A DNA stretch of 5,963 bases, from contig JBDIAS010000183.1 in the NCBI GenBank assembly GCA_039812465.1, forward strand, positions 1 to 5,963. The letters run 5' to 3'. The position numbers were made by a program, and so were the translations under genes. The notes beneath the pieces are model-generated. The model saw nothing but the letters and a program-made list of their open reading frames with translations, did not search any database and was not told the origin of the DNA. Origin of the DNA: Austwickia sp039812465 (GTDB lineage Bacteria; Actinomycetota; Actinomycetes; Actinomycetales; Dermatophilaceae). Below are positions 1 through 5,963 of the stretch, piece after piece. Within the stretch, counting starts at the first letter, position 1. Each line of letters begins with the position of its first letter.

Positions 1-1580
<1,580 letters not shown>

Positions 1581-1587
1581 GCCCGCC

Positions 1588-1593
1588 AGGCTA
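1588..1593 (-). promoter_or_regulatory. possible -10 element (TAGCCT) of a leaderless ettA promoter
   Basis: On the minus strand TAGCCT fits the loose actinobacterial -10 pattern TAnnnT. Exactly 7 bases separate it from the A of the ettA ATG at 1580, the spacing at which transcription would start on or beside the start codon. Leaderless mRNAs are common in actinobacteria. The lack of a well-placed Shine-Dalgarno fits: GGCGGG is too close to the ATG and GGACGG is about 13 bases away. No clear -35 hexamer is visible. A TAnnnT match is weak evidence by itself. Confidence 0.25.
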
Positions 1594-1601
1594 TCCGTCC
1601 C

Positions 1602-1651
1602 GGAGCGCGGCCCCGAATCGCTCCCGCCGAATCGCGACGAGGCCGCGCCCC
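1602..1651 (-). terminator. GC-rich stem in the ssb-ettA gap, possible U-less terminator or regulatory hairpin
   Basis: The arms at 1605-1612 (GCGCGGCC on plus) and 1641-1648 (GGCCGCGC) are perfectly complementary. In the minus-strand RNA a G:U pair and two further G:C pairs extend the stem to 11 bp (1602-1612 with 1641-1651), enclosing a 28-base loop. It begins about 10 bases after the ssb stop codon and ends about 21 bases before the ettA start. No T-tract follows, so a classical intrinsic terminator is not proven; actinobacterial terminators often lack the tract. The large loop also argues for caution. Confidence 0.35.
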
Positions 1652-1662
1652 CGGCGCGATTC
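1613..1662. repeat. short direct and inverted repeats (GAATCGC) between ssb and ettA
   Basis: CCGAATCGC occurs as direct repeats at 1613-1621 and 1627-1635 (plus), start to start 14 bp. An inverted copy, CGCGATTC at 1655-1662, complements GAATCGCG at 1629-1636 exactly over 8 bp and overlaps the last bases of ssb. Pairing the inverted copy with either direct copy crosses the larger 1602-1651 stem, so these folds would be mutually exclusive or form a pseudoknot. Function unknown; an operator or an RNA switch are both possible. Confidence 0.4.
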
Positions 1663-2446
1663 AGCCGGTCAGCCGCGCGGTCAGGCCACCCGCGCCGCCG
1701 AGGTCGAGGGGCCCGTCGTCCAGCTCGTCCGAGTCCTCACCCTCGTCCTCGACCAGGTCCGAGACGTCCGGCAGCACGCGGCACCCCGAGAGGTCGGGGT
1801 AGCCCGCCCTCTCCGAGCCGTCCCTCCGTTCGGGTCCGTACGTCGATCCCGAGGCGTCCGCCGGTTCCGGTCCGTACGTCCGCTCCGGTCCGTACGTCGA
1901 TTCCGAGCCGCCCGTCGGTTCAGATCCCTGCGTCAGTTCCGGTTCGTACGTCGGTTCCGGCGCGTCCGGATCGTACGGGGCTTCGCCGCGCGCCACCGCG
2001 TCACCGACGGCGTCCCGATCCGGCCCGGCGCCCGGCCACCGGTCCTCCCCCGGCACGCGAGCCGGGTTGCTCCCGTGGTCGCGGCGCAGGGGCAGCACCT
2101 TCGTGAACTTGGAGACCCCGCGCGAGAGGTCGTGGCCCACGCTGTTCGCGTCGATCTCCACCGACACCCCGCTGCGCTCCTCCGTACGCCACCGGTTCAC
2201 CCTCAACCTCCCGTTGACCACGAGGGGTTGACCCTTGGAGACGGAGTCGGCGATGTTGCGTGCCAGCTGGCGGAACGCCATCACGCTCACGAAACTGGTC
2301 CCCGCGTCCTCGTACTCACCGTCCGGCCGCCTTCGTCGCACCGTCGACGCCATCCGGAACGTCACGAAGGGCGTCCCGCTCTGCGTCGTCCGACGCACCG
2401 GGTCCTCCACCGCGTTGCCGATCATCGTCACGTACGTCTCGTTCAT
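1661..2446 (-). CDS. ssb: single-stranded DNA-binding protein, second SSB (SsbB type) with long repetitive tail
   Basis: This 261-residue protein should coat ssDNA through an N-terminal OB fold (about residues 1-110), as a tetramer if it behaves like its family. Family landmarks are visible: VTMIGNAVEDPVRR near the start, GTPFVTFRMA (24-33), FVSVMAFRQLA (52-62), GQPLVVNGRLRVNRW (72-86). F52, F58 and W86 align by eye with the E. coli ssDNA-contacting W54, F60 and W88. The 150-residue tail is low complexity, with hexapeptide repeats at 166-213 and an acidic cluster at about 227-248. The protein ends GGLTARLTG, not in the usual acidic tip with Pro-Phe. ATG at 2446 is preceded by AGGAAGG at 7 bases and gives the normal family start. 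Neighbours (dynamin pair upstream, ettA downstream) match actinobacterial second-SSB loci, such as Rv2478c in M. tuberculosis and, as I recall, SsbB of Streptomyces, involved in chromosome segregation during sporulation. The replicative SSB would be encoded elsewhere. Paralogue assignment rests on context. Confidence 0.93.
   Translation of the reverse strand: MNETYVTMIGNAVEDPVRRTTQSGTPFVTFRMASTVRRRRPDGEYEDAGTSFVSVMAFRQLARNIADSVSKGQPLVVNGRLRVNRWRTEERSGVSVEIDANSVGHDLSRGVSKFTKVLPLRRDHGSNPARVPGEDRWPGAGPDRDAVGDAVARGEAPYDPDAPEPTYEPELTQGSEPTGGSESTYGPERTYGPEPADASGSTYGPERRDGSERAGYPDLSGCRVLPDVSDLVEDEGEDSDELDDGPLDLGGAGGLTARLTG
1808..1951 (-). repeat. 18-bp imperfect tandem repeat inside ssb (hexapeptide TYGPER-like, 8 units)
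   Basis: Residues 166-213 of the SSB divide into eight hexapeptides in register: TYEPEL, TQGSEP, TGGSES, TYGPER, TYGPEP, ADASGS, TYGPER, RDGSER. The TY(G/E)PE units begin at residues 166, 184, 190 and 202, with DNA offsets of 54, 18 and 36 bp, all multiples of 18. The DNA repeats too: ACGTACGGAC on the minus strand recurs at 1843, 1879 and 1897. This looks like in-frame expansion followed by divergence. The tail region is expected to be disordered. Confidence 0.8.
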
Positions 2447-2453
2447 CTCCGCG

Positions 2454-2460
2454 CCTTCCT
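2454..2460 (-). promoter_or_regulatory. ribosome binding site of ssb
   Basis: AGGAAGG on the minus strand lies 7 bases before the ATG at 2446. It is a strong purine-rich Shine-Dalgarno at ideal spacing and fixes the ssb start. Only 8 bases separate it from the hairpin at 2469-2494, so that hairpin could influence ribosome access if it forms in the mRNA. Confidence 0.75.
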
Positions 2461-2468
2461 GCGGGCCT

Positions 2469-2494
2469 CCCGGGCAGGAGACGCTCCTGCCGGG
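2469..2494 (-). terminator. strong hairpin just upstream of the ssb ribosome binding site
   Basis: GGCAGGAG (2473-2480), a 3-base loop (2481-2483) and CTCCTGCC (2484-2491) form a perfect 8-bp stem. Three more C:G pairs (2469-2471 with 2492-2494) follow after a bulged G at 2472. No T-tract follows on the minus strand. It may be a U-less terminator closing the dynamin pair, a partial terminator or attenuator allowing read-through into ssb, or a leader structure. It is symmetrical, so strand is not determined by the stem itself; minus is chosen because all genes run that way. Confidence 0.45.
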
Positions 2495-2496
2495 TC

Positions 2497-2514
2497 TCGG
2501 GCCGCTCGGCCCGA
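2497..2514 (-). terminator. second hairpin, back to back with the one at 2469-2494
   Basis: TCGGGCC (2497-2503), loop GCTC (2504-2507) and GGCCCGA (2508-2514) form a perfect 7-bp stem with a tetraloop. On the minus strand it precedes the 2469-2494 hairpin by 2 bases. Extending this stem outward past a C/C mismatch would use GGG 2492-2494, which the other hairpin also needs, so the extended versions compete. Confidence 0.4.
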
Positions 2515-2567
2515 CGCCCTCACCCTGGCCGGGAGTCGCCCACGCGCGCCGCTGCCATCGCGGTGCC

Positions 2568-2576
2568 TGTGGATAC
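2568..2576 (-). promoter_or_regulatory. DnaA-box-like 9-mer (GTATCCACA)
   Basis: The minus strand reads GTATCCACA, 8 of 9 to the E. coli DnaA box TTATCCACA, with only the first base different. It lies in the gap upstream of ssb, 122 bases before the start codon, in the same orientation as a second such site at 2596-2604. The embedded TATCCA could alternatively be a poor -10 element. Binding is inference. Confidence 0.35.
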
Positions 2577-2595
2577 CGGCCGCCGCCGCAGGGGG

Positions 2596-2604
2596 TGTGG
2601 ACGA
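2596..2604 (-). promoter_or_regulatory. DnaA-box-like 9-mer (TCGTCCACA)
   Basis: The minus strand reads TCGTCCACA, one base from TTGTCCACA, the preferred DnaA box of Streptomyces. As I recall the published Streptomyces consensus, it tolerates C at position two. The site starts 4 bases after the stop codon of the upstream GTPase and is 28 bp from the 2568-2576 site, in the same orientation. TCCACA appears nowhere else in the window on either strand, by eye. Confidence 0.38.
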
Positions 2605-2608
2605 GGCG

Positions 2609-4282
2609 TCAGCCGCGGGCGGCCGCGAGGCCCTCGCGGGTCCGGCGATGCTCCGCAAGGACGCCGCGTACGGGGGTGAGCAGGTGGTCCTGCGCGACCT
2701 CGCCGACCTGGGACCGGAGCCGCTGCTCCACGCGCGCGCGCCGGCGGCGGGCGCCGACGCGGGCGAAGGGGCGGCTCAGCGCGGCCAGCAGCAGGCCGCC
2801 GAGGACGCCCCCGGCGAGCAGCACCGTCGGCAGCGGGAACGGCCCCCAGCTCGGCACGTCGGCCGGCGGCATCTGCAGGAACCCGAACGCCGCCAGCACC
2901 AGCAGCCACACCAACCCGGCGGCCGCCGCGAGCGCGAACACCACCTGCGCCACGTTGACCAGCCCCCACCACACGGGGCTCCGATCGCGCAGCGGGGTCC
3001 GCAAGATCGCCTGGTCCAGCGCATCGCCGAGGAGCCCCCGGTCGGGGGTGGCCGCGTCCTGCACGGCGAGCGCCCACCGCCCCGGCAGTCCCCGGGAGGC
3101 GCGGGTCCCCAGCTTGCGGGTCGTCAGGTCGACGGCGGCCCGGGCCGACGGCGTCGGCTGCGGCAGCGAGGAGCGCCCCAGCAGGACGGCCACGTCGGCG
3201 GCGGCCGACCCGGCGCCCTCCAGGCGCAGCTGCTTCAAGGGGTCCGGGCGTAGCCGCCGTACCCACCGCACGTAGGGCCACCCGACCCGCGCGTCCGCCT
3301 GCCGCCGGTAGTCCGCGGCGACCGTCTGCAAGACGATGGGGATGCCCGCGGCCCGGCTCAGCGCGTCCAGCAGCTCGCCGTCCGCGGCCTCGTCGACGCT
3401 GGGCTCGGAGTTGCCCACGTGCGGTGCGAGGGCGTCGGCCTCCCGCTGCACGTCGGCGAGCAGGCGGGCCCGCGCCGCGGTCGCGGCGAGCGTCGCCCCC
3501 ATCAGGGCGTCGCGCAGCTCCGGCAGGCCCTGGCCGGTCCGGGCGGAGGTCAGGAACACCTCGGTCGCGGGCAGGCCGTCCTCCTCCAACAAGCGGTGCA
3601 GGTCGGCGCGGCACGCCTCCGCCTCCTGCGGCGTGACCCGATCCGCCTGGTTCAGCACCACAAGCGTGACCGCCTCGTGGCGGGTCGCCCGGCGCAGGTA
3701 CTGCTCATGGAGCAGCGCGTCGGCGTACTTCTGCGGGTCGGTCACCCAGACGAACACGTCCGCCAGCGCGAGGACGCGGTCGGCCTCGGCGCGGTGCTCC
3801 GGCCGGAGCGAGTCCACGTCCGGGAGGTCGAGCAGGACGAGGCCGTCCGGCCCGGTGGGTACGTCCTCAGGGCGCCCCCAGCCGAACGCGCCCGTCGCTC
3901 CCGGCGCCACGTGGTGGCGCTGCTCGGCGCCGACCCAGTCGAGCAGGTCGGCCGCCGAGTCCGGGCCCCAGACCGCGGCGGAGATCCGGGACGTGGTGGG
4001 GCGCAACGCGCCGACCTTGGCGACCTCCGCGCCGACGAGGGCGTTGAACAGCGACGACTTGCCTCCACCCGTCGACCCCGCCAACGCGACGACGGTGTGC
4101 CCGCCGGACAGGGACAGGCGTTCGGCGGCCTTCGCCAGCACCTTCTCGGCGCTGGCCACGCGCTCGGTGGGCAGGTGCCGACCGCCGGCGTCCAGCGCGC
4201 TGGTCAGCCCCTCGACCGCCGCCCGCAGCGCCGCTGTCGGGTCGGCGGCCGGCGGCGCCGGGTGGCGTTCGCGGCGTCTCAT
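2609..4282 (-). CDS. dynamin-like membrane GTPase, second of a tandem pair (DynA/DynB type)
   Basis: This 557-residue protein has an N-terminal GTPase domain: G1 GSTGGGKS (69-76), G2 threonines in RPTT (94-97), G3 DLPD (152-155, Asp in place of the usual Gly), G4 NQAD (211-214, for NKxD) and G5 SAR (246-248). A helical middle follows, with a Trp/Arg-rich stretch YVRWVRRLRPDPL (337-349). Hydrophobic segments lie at about 437-468 and 485-502, separated by a Pro-rich loop. They suggest a membrane hairpin, the paddle equivalent of bacterial dynamins. The C-terminus has a basic patch (ARRRRAR, 511-517), then helix. The ATG at 4282 is chosen because it overlaps the upstream stop as ATGA and has GAAGG 7 bases before it; the open frame above it is a shadow. 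Bacterial dynamins often act as adjacent pairs; Streptomyces DynA/DynB stabilise FtsZ rings at sporulation septa. Which of the two this matches I cannot tell, so no symbol is given. A YfjP-type GTPase annotation is the generic alternative. Confidence 0.9.
   Translation of the reverse strand: MRRRERHPAPPAADPTAALRAAVEGLTSALDAGGRHLPTERVASAEKVLAKAAERLSLSGGHTVVALAGSTGGGKSSLFNALVGAEVAKVGALRPTTSRISAAVWGPDSAADLLDWVGAEQRHHVAPGATGAFGWGRPEDVPTGPDGLVLLDLPDVDSLRPEHRAEADRVLALADVFVWVTDPQKYADALLHEQYLRRATRHEAVTLVVLNQADRVTPQEAEACRADLHRLLEEDGLPATEVFLTSARTGQGLPELRDALMGATLAATAARARLLADVQREADALAPHVGNSEPSVDEAADGELLDALSRAAGIPIVLQTVAADYRRQADARVGWPYVRWVRRLRPDPLKQLRLEGAGSAAADVAVLLGRSSLPQPTPSARAAVDLTTRKLGTRASRGLPGRWALAVQDAATPDRGLLGDALDQAILRTPLRDRSPVWWGLVNVAQVVFALAAAAGLVWLLVLAAFGFLQMPPADVPSWGPFPLPTVLLAGGVLGGLLLAALSRPFARVGARRRRARVEQRLRSQVGEVAQDHLLTPVRGVLAEHRRTREGLAAARG
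4279..4282 (-). other. ATGA stop/start overlap coupling the two GTPase genes
   Basis: The second gene's ATG (4282-4280) overlaps the first gene's TGA (4281-4279). This 4-bp overlap is the classical arrangement for translational coupling and implies that both GTPases are made from one mRNA in linked amounts, as expected for subunits of a hetero-oligomer. Confidence 0.9.
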
Positions 4283-5963
4283 CGGCTCGCCTTCACGGCG
4301 GCGGCGGCCCGCAGGAGGCGCTCCGGCTGCTCGGTGTCGAGGTCGTAATCGGTCAGGGTGCTCAGGATCCGCTCCTCCTCGCCGGCGTAGAGGGCGTCGG
4401 CCCGCTCCACGAGGCTCTCGCGCGCCTTCCGGGCCAGTTCGCGGACGGCCTGGTCCCCGAAGATCGCCTCCAGCAGCCGCTGGGCGAGGACGGCCGTCCC
4501 GCCGGCGACCCCGACCTCCGCGCCGGTCAGGCCCATCGTGTGGCTGAACACGACGAGCATCAGCACCACCCCGAGCCCGTTGACCCCGAAGGAGAGCACC
4601 CGCGCCGTGGTCCGCCGGTCCTTCCCCTCTGCGCGGACCAACTCCAGGATGTCGTCCTGCCACTCGCGGACCGTCCGCTCGACGTCCGCCGGCAGGTGCT
4701 CGGGCAACGTGGCCAGATCCGGGTGGGCCGCGACGACCGGCTCGCCGCCCGGCACCTGCGTCCACCGGCGCCGTACCTGCTCGGCCGCCGACTCCGCGTG
4801 CGCGAGGAGCAGCTGCGCGACGCCGGAGTGCAGGGCCTCGCCCAGGTCGGCCGTCGGCGCCGGACGGCCGGTCAGGGCGGAGGTGACCCGGTCGCGGATC
4901 CGGCCGACCGCGGCCTCGATGCTCTTGAACAGCTCGCCGGTGCCGACGTACTCCTGCCAGCGGGCCAGGACCTCGCCCCGCAGCAGCGAGCCGTCGCTGA
5001 TCCCGCGTTCGACGTCCGCGCTGGCCTCGGCGTACGTGGTCTGCACCATCGTGCGCAGCTGCTGCACGGTCTGCACCTGCACGCTGCTCGCCTCGGCCAG
5101 CTCCGCCACGCGCGCGTCGATGGAGTCCAGCGCGCCGGACAGCGTACGGCGCACCAGGATCCCCCGCGCCCGCGCGTCGTCGCCCAGGCGCGTGAGCCAC
5201 TCCCGCAGCGGCGCTACCTCCATCTCCGGCAGCAGGCCCTGCCCGTCGAGGCGCGCCTCGGTGAGCGTGAAGACGGGGGCGGACGTCAGCCCCTCCTTCG
5301 CCAGCATCCCCGCCAGGTGGTCCCCGATCGCGACGACGGCCTCCGGCGGCACCCGGTCCAGCACGATGGCCACCGACGTGCCCCGCTCGGAGGCCTGACG
5401 GAGGAAGGTCCACGGGACCGCGTCGGCGTACCGCGCCGCCGTGGTCACGAACAGCCACAGGTCCGCCGCGCCCAGCAGCTGCCGGGCGAGATCCCGGTTG
5501 CTCTCCACCACGGAGTCGATGTCCGGAGCGTCCAGCAGCGCGATGCCTGCGGGCAGTCCCTCCGCGGGCGCCAGACGCACCGCGCCCGGGTCGCCGCTGG
5601 TCGCGGGCCCGCTCACGCGGGCGAGGCCCGGGAGGATGCGGGTGCCCTCGAACCAGTGCCGGTCGGAGGGGTGATGGACGAGCACGCTGGCCCGCGTGGT
5701 GGGCCGCAGGACACCGGCGAGGCTGACCACCTGCCGGGCCAGGCTGTTGACCAGCGTGGACTTGCCCGCGCCGGTCGACCCGCCCACGACCGCCAGCATG
5801 GGGGCCTCGATGTCGGCCAGCCGCGGGATCACGTAATCGTCGAGCTGGGCCAGCATGTCGCCGCGGGCCACCCGCGCGCGCTCCGCCCCCGCGACGTCGA
5901 GCGGGAGATCCACGACGACGACCTCTTCGCGGAGCAACCTGACCGCATGCGTCAGGTCGTGAG
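4279..5963 (-). CDS. dynamin-like membrane GTPase, first of a tandem pair, 5' end outside window
   Basis: Visible length is about 561 residues; numbering here starts at the TTG at 5937. GTPase motifs: G1 GSTGAGKS (53-60), G2 threonines in RPTT (78-81), G3 DAPD (136-139, Asp for Gly) and a degenerate G4 VLDRV (192-196) where NKxD is usual. No clear G5 SAK is visible (TEAR at 226-229). A long helical stretch (about 255-350) with heptad-like spacing follows. Two hydrophobic segments at about 449-466 and 472-494 suggest a membrane hairpin, then a charged C-terminal helix. The frame is open to base 5963 and reads HDLTHAVR just before the TTG, which continues naturally into LLREEV. No Shine-Dalgarno is spaced for the TTG, so I treat the gene as running out of the window. 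It is a colinear paralogue of the next gene and overlaps it by 4 bp. The pair probably works together at the membrane, as DynA/DynB do in Streptomyces division. GTP hydrolysis may be weaker given the altered G4. Confidence 0.88.
   Translation of the reverse strand, partial: HDLTHAVRLLREEVVVVDLPLDVAGAERARVARGDMLAQLDDYVIPRLADIEAPMLAVVGGSTGAGKSTLVNSLARQVVSLAGVLRPTTRASVLVHHPSDRHWFEGTRILPGLARVSGPATSGDPGAVRLAPAEGLPAGIALLDAPDIDSVVESNRDLARQLLGAADLWLFVTTAARYADAVPWTFLRQASERGTSVAIVLDRVPPEAVVAIGDHLAGMLAKEGLTSAPVFTLTEARLDGQGLLPEMEVAPLREWLTRLGDDARARGILVRRTLSGALDSIDARVAELAEASSVQVQTVQQLRTMVQTTYAEASADVERGISDGSLLRGEVLARWQEYVGTGELFKSIEAAVGRIRDRVTSALTGRPAPTADLGEALHSGVAQLLLAHAESAAEQVRRRWTQVPGGEPVVAAHPDLATLPEHLPADVERTVREWQDDILELVRAEGKDRRTTARVLSFGVNGLGVVLMLVVFSHTMGLTGAEVGVAGGTAVLAQRLLEAIFGDQAVRELARKARESLVERADALYAGEEERILSTLTDYDLDTEQPERLLRAAAAVKASR
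4290..4294 (-). promoter_or_regulatory. ribosome binding site of the second GTPase gene
   Basis: GAAGG on the minus strand lies 7 bases before the ATG at 4282, within the last codons of the first GTPase gene. It supports that start and independent re-initiation at the overlap. Confidence 0.6.

Noticed and set aside
2570..2576. TATCCA upstream of ssb as a -10 promoter element
   Set aside because: It is a poor match without a -35 at 16-19 bp and coincides with the DnaA-box-like site, so I did not list it as a separate promoter.
2001..3275. Long frames on plus (2075-3253, 2235-3275, 2260-2679) and short minus frames (2001-2192, 2443-2658, 2776-3024) around ssb and the second GTPase
   Set aside because: All run across confirmed genes in other frames, with Arg/Ala/Pro/Gln-rich sequence and no family motifs.
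2520..3614. 364-codon minus-strand frame overlapping the second GTPase
   Set aside because: Composition is almost entirely Arg, Ala, Gly and Pro, a frame-shifted shadow of the real gene, which carries all the G motifs.
3336..4547. 403- and 309-codon plus-strand frames opposite the GTPase genes (3336-4547, 3419-4348)
   Set aside because: Length comes from scarcity of stop codons in GC-rich DNA; Ser/Arg-rich composition, antisense to genuine domains.
4283..5458. Reading the second GTPase as a 949-residue protein starting at 5458
   Set aside because: The added 392 residues are low-complexity Arg/Gly/Ala and overlap the first GTPase in another frame. The ATG at 4282 has a Shine-Dalgarno and an ATGA overlap.
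5935..5937. TTG at 5937 as the start of the first GTPase
   Set aside because: No spaced ribosome binding site is present and the sensible coding frame continues to the window edge, so the gene is treated as partial.

Overview
The window is one compact, very GC-rich stretch in which every credible gene lies on the minus strand. Third codon positions are almost always G or C, ORF shadows are pervasive, gaps are short, and the gene content has known parallels in Actinomycetota. I read it as the chromosome of a high-GC actinobacterium; the genus cannot be fixed from this sequence.

Read along the minus strand (high to low coordinates), the layout is as follows. (1) 5963-4279: a dynamin-like GTPase whose 5' end runs off the window. 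(2) 4282-2609: a second, paralogous dynamin-like GTPase, joined to the first by a 4-bp ATGA overlap. (3) 2608-2447: a 162-bp gap holding two DnaA-box-like 9-mers, two back-to-back hairpins and a good Shine-Dalgarno sequence. (4) 2446-1661: a single-stranded DNA-binding protein paralogue with a normal OB fold and an unusual tail, made of an 18-bp/6-residue imperfect repeat followed by an acidic cluster that is not at the C-terminus. (5) 1660-1581: an 80-bp gap with a strong stem and a repeated 7-mer, then a possible leaderless promoter. (6) 1580-1: ettA, an ABC-F translation factor, cut by the window edge about 30 codons before its expected end.

The cluster resembles known actinobacterial neighbourhoods. 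From memory, M. tuberculosis has the second SSB (Rv2478c) next to EttA (Rv2477c), and Streptomyces has the sporulation-linked SsbB (SCO2683) near a paired DynA/DynB dynamin locus. The paired GTPases probably form a membrane-associated hetero-oligomer, acting in cell division in Streptomyces. The SSB would protect or organise ssDNA, in Streptomyces linked to chromosome segregation. EttA gates early translation elongation according to ATP/ADP. The division, DNA and translation connection is inferred from neighbourhood only.

I see no CRISPR array, tRNA, rRNA, insertion sequence or phage gene. No gene-free stretch exceeds 300 bases. The parts most worth a second look are the SSB tail and the ssb upstream region; the gene families themselves are already known.
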